64,000 bases of DNA from positions 1-64,000 of the forward strand of contig MPNH01000012.1 of NCBI GenBank assembly GCA_002238925.1, given 5' to 3'. Under the pieces are notes generated by a model. The model worked only from the letters and a program-made list of their open reading frames with translations. It ran no database searches and was not told where the DNA came from. Positions within the stretch are counted from its first letter, which is position 1. Every line of letters begins with the position of its first letter. The DNA comes from Spirochaetaceae bacterium bin103. Its GTDB lineage: Bacteria > Spirochaetota > Spirochaetia > SZUA-6 > Bin103. The position numbers and the translations under genes are program-made. Below are positions 1 to 7,910 of this stretch, piece by piece.

Positions 1-1089
1 GAGGCGCGCACCTGCGGCTCGGTCATGCCCACGCGGCCGAGCGGCGGGTCGATGTACAGCGCGTAGCAGTCGATGCGGTCGCTGACCCGGCGCGGGTCGC
101 CGTGCAGCAGGTTGGCGGCGACGATCTCGTAGTCGTTGTAGGCGGTGTGGGTAAAGGCGCCGCGCCCGTTGCACTCGCCGAGCGCCCACACGCCCGGCAC
201 GCTGGTCTGCAGGGCATCGTCCACTTCGATGAGGCCGCGCCCGTTCACGGCGATACCGGTGGTGTCCAGCCCCAGGTCGTCGGTGTTGGGGCGCCGGCCC
301 ACCGCCAGCAGCAGGTGCGAGCCGGCCACCTCCGGCTCCTGGTCCTGGTCCCGGCATTCCAGGGTAGCGGCGACCCGCTCCCCGCGGCGCTCGAAGGCCA
401 GGCACTCGGCGCCCAGCCGCAGCCGCACGCCCTCCCCCTCCAGGATCGCCGCCACCGCGGCCGACACGTCTTCCGACTCGCGCCGGATCAGCCGGTCGCC
501 GCGGTCGATCAGCGTCACCTCGCTGCCGAAGCGGCGGAACATCTGGGCGAACTCCAGCCCGATGTAGCCGCCGCCCACAATCACCAGGTGCTCCGGCACC
601 TCCTCCAGCTCCATGACCGTGGAGTTGGTCAGGTAGTCCACCTCATCCACGCCCGGGAACGGCGGCACGACGGCGCGCGCACCCACGTTGATGAAGATCC
701 GTTCACCCCCCGGCCCGCACCCGGTGGTCGCCCTCGAACCGCCCGTGGCCCTGGTACACGGTGCAGTTGGCGAGCGACTTCATCCACCGTTCCACGCCGG
801 TGGCCGAGCGCCGCACAATGGCGTCCTTGCGCGCCTTGACCCGCGCCATGTCGACCCCGACGTCGCCCCCGATCACCACGCCGAAGTCGGCCGCGCGGCG
901 GGCGACGTGGGCGGCGCGGGCACTTGCCACCAGCGCCTTGGTGGGAATGCAACCGACGTTGACGCAGGTGCCCCCGAACAGATGGCGCTCGATCACCGCC
1001 GTGCGCATGCCGGCCGCGGTCAACTCCGCCGCCAGACTCGGCCCCGCCTGCCCAGTACCAATGACGATCGCATCGTATGTATGTGCCAT
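1..1089 (-). CDS. FAD/NAD(P)H disulfide oxidoreductase (mercuric reductase / Lpd type), frame broken, 3' end outside window
   Basis: Flavoprotein of the pyridine nucleotide-disulfide oxidoreductase class I family. The N-terminus from the ATG at 1089 carries the FAD Rossmann motif GTGQAG (residues 11-16) and the redox disulfide GGTCVNVGCIPTK (Cys42/Cys47). The frame ends at a TGA inside a run of six C (plus-strand 706-711). Dropping one base there lets the protein continue without a gap through GGGYIGLEF and the NAD domain to the window start. The break is therefore a one-base homopolymer change, either real or a sequencing error. The dimerisation domain lies outside the window. Mercuric reductase-like enzymes and dihydrolipoamide dehydrogenase cannot be told apart on this fragment, and no mer or 2-oxoacid dehydrogenase genes are next to it. 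Confidence 0.8.
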
Positions 1090-1143
1090 CAGATCTCCTG
1101 ATTACATCGTACCGCACGGGTCCGAGGCCGATACCATCGATTG

Positions 1144-2685
1144 CTAGTCGGCGACTACCTGGCTACCCCACCAGTCGGGGTTGGGCTGCCAGTCCGGGTC
1201 GAGGTAGGCGGTGTGCTGTGCCTCCAGTTCGGGCATTCGCTCGCACTCGAAGTGGTGCAGGAACGCCTGCTCGCCGGCCGCGTCGTACTGCGGGTCGGGC
1301 GCCGGGAACTTGGCGCCCGTCTCGTCGAGCCAGCGCTGCAGGCGCAGCCACAACTCGTCGCCCGTGGCGCGCCGATCGTTCAGCACATCATGCTGCTCGC
1401 CGGGGTCGGTCTCCAGGTGATACAGCTCGTTGTGCCCATCCTCGTGGTAATGGATCAGCTTCCAGGGGCCGCGCCGGATCATCGACGAGGGGTCGCCGCC
1501 CTGGTTGCCGTAGTGCGGGTAGTGCCAGAACAGGTCTCGCTCCGCGATGGCCGGGTCGGGCCCGCCGCGCAGCAGCGGAACCACGCTGCGGCCGTCGATC
1601 ACCTGCTTCGCCGGTATCTCCAGACCCGCCAGCTCCAGCAGCGTGGGGTAGAAGTCGATGCCCGACACCGGCACGCCGCACGTGGTCCCCGGCTCCACCA
1701 CCCCGGGATAACGAACGTACAGCGGCTCGCGAATGCCGCCTTCCCACTGGCGTCCCTTGCCGCCGCGCAGCGGCAGCATCGACGCCGAGAAGGAGTCGCC
1801 GGTTGAGGCGCCGCCGTTGTCGGAGGTAAAGCAGACGACCGTGTTGTCGGCCAGCCCGAAGCGGTCCAGGGCGTCGAGCACCAGGCCCACCGCCACGTCC
1901 ATCGCCTCGATCATGCCGGCGTAGATCGGGCAGTCCTCCACCAGCCGCACCGGCCGGCTGCCATCGAACCGGAACCGGTTCCGTTGCCCCGCCGCACCCT
2001 GGGCGGCCGCCTTGGCGCGAAACCGCTCCCAGCGGTCGCGGCTGGTCTGGATCGGCCCGTGCACGGAGTAGAACGACAGGTAGGCCAGGAACGGCTGGTC
2101 GCGATGGTCGCCGATGAACCGCACCGTCTCCCGGCCAAGCCGCAGCGGCAGCGACTCGCCATCGGGACCCGGCTCCAGCTTCGGGTTGTCCCAGGGCGCG
2201 AAGTAGCCGCCCATCGGCGAGCCCATCTTCCAGCCGCCCTTGTTGACCTCGAAGCCGAAGTCCTCCGGATCGGCCCCGGTGTCGCCGAGGTGCCACTTGC
2301 CGGCGAAAAAGGTGCGGTAGCCGGCCCTCCGGAACACCTCGGCAAAGGTCACCTCGTCCGCTCTCAGCCCCCGCTCGTACTCGGCCGGCAACATCCTGCT
2401 GTGCCGCCCCAACTCACGCCACGCCTCACCTGCCGGCGCCCCGATCCAGTCGGTCACCCCGTGGCGCGGCGGGTACTTGCCGGTCAGAATGCTGGCGCGC
2501 GACGGGCTGCACACCTGGCAGGCCGCGTAGCCTTGGGTGAAGCGCATTCCGCCACGCGCCAACCGGTCGAGGTGCGGGCTCTCGTAGAAGCGGCTCCCCT
2601 CAATGCCGAGGTCGCACCACCCCAGGTCGTCGGCCAGAATGAACACCACGTTGGGCCGGTCGCCGGCGCTGTGCCCTCGTGTCAC
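1144..2685 (-). CDS. Arylsulfatase-family sulfatase (Cys-type)
   Basis: Hydrolyses sulfate esters, probably on a glycan. About 513 residues with the alkaline phosphatase fold: metal-binding DD at residues 19-20 and the sulfatase signature CSPSR at 59-63, whose Cys is converted to formylglycine by a maturation enzyme not seen here. A second typical motif, TSDNGG, lies further on. I chose the GTG at 2685 because it overlaps the TGA of the upstream gene (GTGA) and precedes the first conserved strand (NVVFILADD). The open frame continues upstream but only as antisense of the neighbour. No signal peptide is visible, so cytoplasmic action is possible. It is translationally coupled to the sialidase-fold gene, suggesting joint work on one substrate. 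Confidence 0.88.
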   Translation of the reverse strand: MTRGHSAGDRPNVVFILADDLGWCDLGIEGSRFYESPHLDRLARGGMRFTQGYAACQVCSPSRASILTGKYPPRHGVTDWIGAPAGEAWRELGRHSRMLPAEYERGLRADEVTFAEVFRRAGYRTFFAGKWHLGDTGADPEDFGFEVNKGGWKMGSPMGGYFAPWDNPKLEPGPDGESLPLRLGRETVRFIGDHRDQPFLAYLSFYSVHGPIQTSRDRWERFRAKAAAQGAAGQRNRFRFDGSRPVRLVEDCPIYAGMIEAMDVAVGLVLDALDRFGLADNTVVCFTSDNGGASTGDSFSASMLPLRGGKGRQWEGGIREPLYVRYPGVVEPGTTCGVPVSGIDFYPTLLELAGLEIPAKQVIDGRSVVPLLRGGPDPAIAERDLFWHYPHYGNQGGDPSSMIRRGPWKLIHYHEDGHNELYHLETDPGEQHDVLNDRRATGDELWLRLQRWLDETGAKFPAPDPQYDAAGEQAFLHHFECERMPELEAQHTAYLDPDWQPNPDWWGSQVVAD

Positions 2686-3953
2686 GGTTCGTCCCCGTCC
2701 GCCGGGTCTTCGAGCCAGGCAAGATTGAAGCGGCACACCCAGGCGCCGTAGCCGCACAGGATGGTGCCATCGTCGAGCACCACCAGCGACGAGTAGCCGG
2801 CGTCCTCGTCGATACGCCGTGCCACCGGCCAGGTCCGGCACTCGTCGTAGCTCACCCGCACCGTGAGGTCGCGCCGTGCGGCGCTGCCGATGTCGCGGGT
2901 ATGCAACTGGTTGACGCCCTCGAACGAGGCGGGGTTGCTGAACAGAATCGGGCCGCCGCCGTGTTGCGCAGAAGCCCGGTAACGCGTCAGCGCGGCGTGG
3001 CATCGTCCTTCGATCAGCGTCCGGTCGACGCCAAACTCGGTGAAGCTCTCGCCGCCGTCGCGGCTGATGCACCACGACCGGTAGCCGAGGCTGCGCGGGT
3101 CGTGGTTGCGGTTGTTCATGTAGACGGCTCCGTCGGCCAACTCCACGATGCAGGCTTCACCCACGTAACCCTGGGAGCTGCCGCCCCAACGCCAGGTCTC
3201 GCCATGGTCGTCGCTGTAGATCACGGCGTTGTGGGCTTCGCTGTCGAGAACCTGGGCGATTTGCCCTTCGCCGTCGTCGTAGACTTGGCCCAGCGCCGGG
3301 TGGTAGTACAGGATCCGGTGTTGGTCGGGGTCCACCTCCTGCCAACTGCCGGTGAAGTAGCGGGCAGGCACCAACAGCCGGCCGGCGTGGCGGCCACGCC
3401 GCAACTGGATGCCGGTGCCGATGAACCAGGCCAGCCCGGCCCCCGGATAGGTGAAGAACCGGTCGGTCACGTCGACCGGGTCCCAGTTGCGGCCGCCATC
3501 CCGGCTGCGCGCCATGGTCAGGCGCCCGCCGCGCCGGAGGGCCAGCTCATGGTGTCGAATCAACCACGACTCGGACATCGGCAGACCGGCGTCGTCCTGC
3601 AGTGGATAGGTGCCTTGATTGAACAGGAAGATCTCGCCGGTTGTGGCGTCCACGACGCTGGATCGGTATGCGCGGGTTTCCGGCTCCCACCACTTGGTCT
3701 CCTCCGTAACCCAGGTACGGCCGCCATCCCGGCTGCGCGCGCGCAGGTGCAGCCACGGGAATCCGTGGTCCGCGCCGCCCGGCATGCGTGCCCGGGCCAG
3801 CTTATGGCCAAACGCCAGCACGTCGCCGGACGGCGTCACCTCGAGATAGACCCCTTCGGAGGCGACATCCGGGTCTTCATCCCACACCCGCACGCGACTG
3901 AAGAACGGCCGCCCGTCGCTCTCGCGATGCTCAGGCATGCGGATCCGCGGCAT
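2682..3953 (-). CDS. Sialidase-fold (BNR/Asp-box) exo-glycosidase-like protein
   Basis: About 423 residues with repeated Asp-box motifs (SRDGGRTW, SRDGGRNW, SDDHGETW, SRDGGESF), the hallmark of six-bladed sialidase propellers. Start set at the ATG giving MPRIRMPEHRE; a longer frame exists upstream but it lies opposite the dioxygenase gene and lacks family character. No secretion signal is evident. The nearby sulfatase starts inside its stop codon, so the two are probably co-expressed. The fold also serves lyases and non-catalytic binding proteins, so true sialidase activity is not assured. Confidence 0.78.
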   Translation of the reverse strand: MPRIRMPEHRESDGRPFFSRVRVWDEDPDVASEGVYLEVTPSGDVLAFGHKLARARMPGGADHGFPWLHLRARSRDGGRTWVTEETKWWEPETRAYRSSVVDATTGEIFLFNQGTYPLQDDAGLPMSESWLIRHHELALRRGGRLTMARSRDGGRNWDPVDVTDRFFTYPGAGLAWFIGTGIQLRRGRHAGRLLVPARYFTGSWQEVDPDQHRILYYHPALGQVYDDGEGQIAQVLDSEAHNAVIYSDDHGETWRWGGSSQGYVGEACIVELADGAVYMNNRNHDPRSLGYRSWCISRDGGESFTEFGVDRTLIEGRCHAALTRYRASAQHGGGPILFSNPASFEGVNQLHTRDIGSAARRDLTVRVSYDECRTWPVARRIDEDAGYSSLVVLDDGTILCGYGAWVCRFNLAWLEDPADGDEP

Positions 3954-4110
3954 CACCCATGCCCCCGCCGACGAAGTGGAAAGCCAGCATGGCGACCACG
4001 ATAAACAGCCCGGCGATGAAGCGCCAGGGAGCCGGCGGGAGCGAGCGCCACGCTGCGCACATGGTGATGCTGCATGCGCTACCATGGGGCCGGAAAGGAG
4101 GCCAAGCGAG

Positions 4111-5067
4111 ATGCTGCAAATGGATTGGTCGACCAGCCGGCCGATGACGCAGGCAGAGCTCGCCACGCACGTCCCACGGCGGGTCGAGCGCACCGGGTAT
4201 CCGCTCCGGGAGAGTAACGATCTCCTTGCCGCACCGGATCGACTGAGAGAGCAGGCGCAGCACGACGGCTACCTGTTCGTGCGCGGCGCGGTGAACCGCG
4301 ACTCAGTTCTTCGCCTCCGCCGCGACGTTACCGGAATTCTCCGCAACGCCGGGTGGCTCGACGACGGCACCGACCCCATGGACGCCATCTCCACGAGAGA
4401 TGCGAAGGTCATGGGCACGCCCGCGTTCAACCCGATCTACGACACCGTTCAGCGGCTGGAGTCGTTTCACGCCATGGCTCACCATGCGGGGTTGCTCGAT
4501 ATCGCCGAGAGCCTGCTCGGTGCGCCGGCCATGCCCCAGCCCGGCATTCGTGCGCGCGTGATGTTCGCCAGTGGCATTGCCCATACGACACCGCCGCACC
4601 AGGACTTCATCTTCATCCAGGGGACACCCGAGGTGTGGACCTGCTGGATTCCGCTCGGCGCGTGCCCCCGCTCCATGGGCGGTGTGGCCGTACTGCGCGG
4701 CTCACACAGGCGCGGTGTACTGCCGGTGTTCCAGGTGAATGCTGACGGGGCGCTGAGCATCGAGGCCGACGCCCTGGACGGCGACTGGCACTCGAGCCCA
4801 TTCGAGCCGGGCGACGTGCTGTTCTTCCACAGCAAGACGGCGCACCAGGACCTGCCAAACGTGTCCGACAACCGCGTCCGCCTCTCCGTCGACTACCGCT
4901 ACCAGAAGAAGACCGACCCGATCATGGAAAAGAACCTCGTCGTTCATGGCGGGCGGCTCACCTGGGAGCAGGTATACGAGAACTGGGAATCCGCCGAGCT
5001 GCAGTATTACTGGAGAGAGAATGAGCTCGAGACCGTACCCATAGCCCCTCCCACGGAATTCGAATAG
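4111..5067 (+). CDS. Phytanoyl-CoA dioxygenase (PhyH) family protein
   Basis: Fe(II)/2-oxoglutarate-dependent oxygenase of 318 residues. The metal triad is visible as HQD near residue 163 and a distal His in KTAHQDLP near 242, followed by an Arg-rich strand (NRVRLSVDYRYQ) expected to bind 2-oxoglutarate. The start is the ATG at 4111 because a near-perfect ribosome site AAAGGAGG sits at 4094-4101; the frame is open 58 codons further upstream but without a site. Substrate unknown: in such genomes these enzymes hydroxylate diverse small molecules. It lies divergent from the sialidase-fold gene. Confidence 0.85.
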   Translation: MLQMDWSTSRPMTQAELATHVPRRVERTGYPLRESNDLLAAPDRLREQAQHDGYLFVRGAVNRDSVLRLRRDVTGILRNAGWLDDGTDPMDAISTRDAKVMGTPAFNPIYDTVQRLESFHAMAHHAGLLDIAESLLGAPAMPQPGIRARVMFASGIAHTTPPHQDFIFIQGTPEVWTCWIPLGACPRSMGGVAVLRGSHRRGVLPVFQVNADGALSIEADALDGDWHSSPFEPGDVLFFHSKTAHQDLPNVSDNRVRLSVDYRYQKKTDPIMEKNLVVHGGRLTWEQVYENWESAELQYYWRENELETVPIAPPTEFE

Positions 5068-5118
5068 GCCCATCGAAGGGCTCCAGCTTCGGGTTGCTGG
5101 GTGCGCCAGCGGCGCGGG

Positions 5119-6573
5119 TTACAGGTACTCACGGGCGATGCGCGGGACCTGGTAGTGGTTTTCGTCGACCGGGTGCAGGCGGCTGATCTCGGTGGCGGTG
5201 AGCCAGCGCAGCAACTCCCCACGCAGGTGATCCAGCTCGCCGCAGCAGTGGCCGGATGGAACCAAGTTGTCCAGCTCCTCCGGGTCCGCGGCCAGATCGT
5301 ACAGCTCCTCGTACCGCTGATGACCGTCCACCAGCGTATGGATGTACTTCAGGTCGCCGTGCCGCACCGCCTTGGATTGGCAGCTCTGTACCAGGGGGCG
5401 CAGATGGTGCGACTGTTCCGATTCGCAATACAGGTACTCCCGCCCCTGCGCGCCGCCATCGCGCACCACCGGCAGCAGGCTGCGCCCTTCGATGTTCCAC
5501 TCGCGCTGCTCGGGAACGCCCGCGTAGTCGAGCACCGTGGGCAGGAGGTCTACGTGGCTGGCAAATTGCCGCCTCGATTCGCCCACCGGCACGCCGGGGC
5601 CGCGCGCGATGAAAGGAACCCGTATCGACCGTTCGAAGAGAATCGTCTTCTCGATGCAGCCGTGGTCGAACATGAGGTCGCCGTGGTCGGTCGTGAACAG
5701 CACCAGCAGGTCATCGCGCAGGCCGAGACTGTCTACCTTCTGCAGGATCTTGCCGATGTTGCGGTCCACCAAGGCAATGTCGTTGAATACGTCTCTGCGA
5801 TACGCGTCCTTCTCGTGCGCCGGCCGGTCCCACAGCTCGCGAACGGCGCGGCGGTGGGGAGCCGGCTTGTGTTCACCGGAATCCTCGACGATTGGCGGCA
5901 GCGGTACCGCTTCCACCTGCGAGCGCAGATCCCTGGGTGCGTTCCGCAGCGCGTCTTTCGATCCGCCGTGCGGTTCCACGAACGAGCAGAACAGAAAGAA
6001 CGGGTCGGCGCCCCGCGCGTACTCCTCCAGGAGTCGGCACGCGGTATCCCCGGTCCAGTTGACCTTGGTGCAACCGAACGGCAGGTTGCGCGCTTCGATT
6101 TTCTCCCTGTCGGCCATCCAGGTGGCGGGATCGTAGCTGAACAGCCCCTGGTCACGGAGAAAGCGCAGGTACGCGTCCCGGTGGCCCAATTCGGGGGACA
6201 GGTGGTTGTCGATGGTCAGGAACGTATCGCGGCACCCAAGGCTGGCATCAGGCGGCCACCAATGGGTCTTGCCCACGATCCCGGTGCGGTAGCCGTTCGC
6301 CGCCAGCAGCTCCGGCAGCAGCGGCGGTTGCGGCGCGAGCGGCATCTTCAGGTGGGCGGATTTGCCGTGCGTGTGTGCGTATTGGCCGCACATCATCGAT
6401 GCCCGCGCGGGGATGCAGGGCGGGCAGGCGCAGTAGCCGTTGACAAACCGGACCCCGCCGGCTGCCAGCGCGTCGACGGCGGGCGTAAGGCCGGCGGGCC
6501 CGCCGTAGCAGGAGAAGTGCACGGCCGACGCCATGTCGGCGCACAGCAGGAGGACGCTCGGCGGTGGCTTCAT
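5119..6573 (-). CDS. Sulfatase family protein (Cys-type), second copy
   Basis: About 484 residues. The sulfatase signature CIPAR (residues 53-57) follows the conserved NGYCACPP stretch, and the metal/phosphate-site motif TTDHGDLMFDHG is present later. The first metal motif is unusual: only CADM at residues 11-14 where most sulfatases have two adjacent Asp, so metal binding may differ. Start at ATG 6573 (MKPPPSVLLL). No clear signal peptide. It is more like choline-sulfatase/heparan N-sulfatase type enzymes than the first sulfatase in this window. The two are separated by a PhyH gene on the other strand. Confidence 0.83.
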   Translation of the reverse strand: MKPPPSVLLLCADMASAVHFSCYGGPAGLTPAVDALAAGGVRFVNGYCACPPCIPARASMMCGQYAHTHGKSAHLKMPLAPQPPLLPELLAANGYRTGIVGKTHWWPPDASLGCRDTFLTIDNHLSPELGHRDAYLRFLRDQGLFSYDPATWMADREKIEARNLPFGCTKVNWTGDTACRLLEEYARGADPFFLFCSFVEPHGGSKDALRNAPRDLRSQVEAVPLPPIVEDSGEHKPAPHRRAVRELWDRPAHEKDAYRRDVFNDIALVDRNIGKILQKVDSLGLRDDLLVLFTTDHGDLMFDHGCIEKTILFERSIRVPFIARGPGVPVGESRRQFASHVDLLPTVLDYAGVPEQREWNIEGRSLLPVVRDGGAQGREYLYCESEQSHHLRPLVQSCQSKAVRHGDLKYIHTLVDGHQRYEELYDLAADPEELDNLVPSGHCCGELDHLRGELLRWLTATEISRLHPVDENHYQVPRIAREYL

Positions 6574-6778
6574 CCGGCCCGCCGCACGGTGTCGAGCAAG
6601 CGCATCCTCCCCTTGTGTCCCCTCGACCCGGCCTCTGTCAACCGGACTTTGGCTGCACTGCACTGTTGGATGGCGCGCGCGAACTTGACGTTGACTACCC
6701 GGCTCCCGCTCGACACGATGGCCCGGTGATGCTCACGGAGTTGCGCAACAACAACGGCACGGTGCTGGACCGGATCGA

Positions 6779-7870
6779 ATGGCACCGACAGCCCACCTGA
6801 ACCCCAAACCGATGCACACGGCTGCGGTAAGGATTCCGTGGCACCGGACGCCGATCGACCGGGCCGTGCTGGCCGAGTTGAACCGGCGGCGCGATCTGCG
6901 CCCGCTGGTGGACAACCTCGCTCAGCTCGGCTTCCTGGCGGCGACGGCTGCGCTCGCCCTGCACGCCTTCCACCACTGGAGCTGGCCGCTGGTGGTGCTG
7001 ACCCTGTTCCTGCACACCACCTTCGCCGGGCACTACGGCAGCGCCGGCCATCACGAACTGTCCCACAAGACCGTGTTCAGGACGCGCTGGCTGAACGAGT
7101 TCTTCTACGCCATCGCCTGCCTGCTGAACTGGAAGAACGGCGTGCACATGCGCCACAGCCACGGCGCCCACCACCGCTACACGACCCACCACGAGCACGA
7201 GCTGGAAGTGGTCCTGCCGGGCGATCCGCTGCGCTGGAAGAACCTGCTCTGGGTGCTCACTCTCAACATCCCCGGACTCTATGGCCTCGTGAAACAGCAA
7301 ATCCGCTGGGCGTTCCGGCGCGATTGGGACAAGATGTTCACCGCCGAATGGGAGCGCCGCATCTTCCCGCCCGGCGATGCGCACGGCATTCGTTCGCTGC
7401 GCCGCTTCGCCCGTTTCACGCTGCTGGTCCACGCCGCCCTGCTGGTGCTGTTCATCGCCAGCGGCAACTGGTACCTCGTCGTCCTGGTGCAGTTGGCCCC
7501 GTTCGCCAACCAGTGGTACCGAGTGCTGACCCACTCCCCGCAGCACATCGGCATGCGCCCCGACGTGGCCGACTGGCGGCAGAACACCCGCACCTACATC
7601 GGCGACCCCATCTCCGCCTTCTTCTACTGGAACCTGCAGTACCACGTGGAGCACCACATGTACGCCGCCGTGCCCTACTACAACCTCCCCAAGCTGCGCG
7701 AAGCCATCGGCTGGGACCTGCCGATCGCCTCCAGGGGCCTGCCGGACACCTGGAAGGAGCTGGTGGCCACGGTCCGCCGCCAGCGCCGCGATGCAAGCTA
7801 CTTCTTCACCCCGCCCCTGCCCGCCGGAGCGACCCCGTATGTCGATCCCGACCTCCGCGCCACCGCATAG
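6779..7870 (+). CDS. Membrane fatty acid desaturase
   Basis: Di-iron membrane desaturase/hydroxylase of 363 residues. Three histidine boxes are visible: HHELSH at 91-96, HSHGAHHRYTTHH at about 127-138, and VEHHMYAAVP at about 292-300. Hydrophobic segments lie around residues 45-85 and 205-235, as expected for a four-helix membrane core. It should introduce a double bond or hydroxyl group into an acyl or sterol-like substrate using ferredoxin-type electrons. No reductase or acyltransferase lies next to it. A terpenoid or carotenoid substrate is also possible. Confidence 0.85.
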   Translation: MAPTAHLNPKPMHTAAVRIPWHRTPIDRAVLAELNRRRDLRPLVDNLAQLGFLAATAALALHAFHHWSWPLVVLTLFLHTTFAGHYGSAGHHELSHKTVFRTRWLNEFFYAIACLLNWKNGVHMRHSHGAHHRYTTHHEHELEVVLPGDPLRWKNLLWVLTLNIPGLYGLVKQQIRWAFRRDWDKMFTAEWERRIFPPGDAHGIRSLRRFARFTLLVHAALLVLFIASGNWYLVVLVQLAPFANQWYRVLTHSPQHIGMRPDVADWRQNTRTYIGDPISAFFYWNLQYHVEHHMYAAVPYYNLPKLREAIGWDLPIASRGLPDTWKELVATVRRQRRDASYFFTPPLPAGATPYVDPDLRATA

Positions 7871-7910
7871 CTCGACAGGGCGGCGCCGGGCTGATTAGGG
7901 TGGTGCCGGC

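Noticed and set aside
1144-3075. Longer sulfatase start at 3075
   Set aside because: The extra 130 residues lie antisense-free but overlap the sialidase-fold gene in another frame and show no family character; the GTGA overlap at 2685 fits better.
5101-6729. Plus-strand 542-codon frame opposite the second sulfatase
   Set aside because: Mirror frame of a G+C-rich gene; Arg/Gln/Val-rich with no motif.
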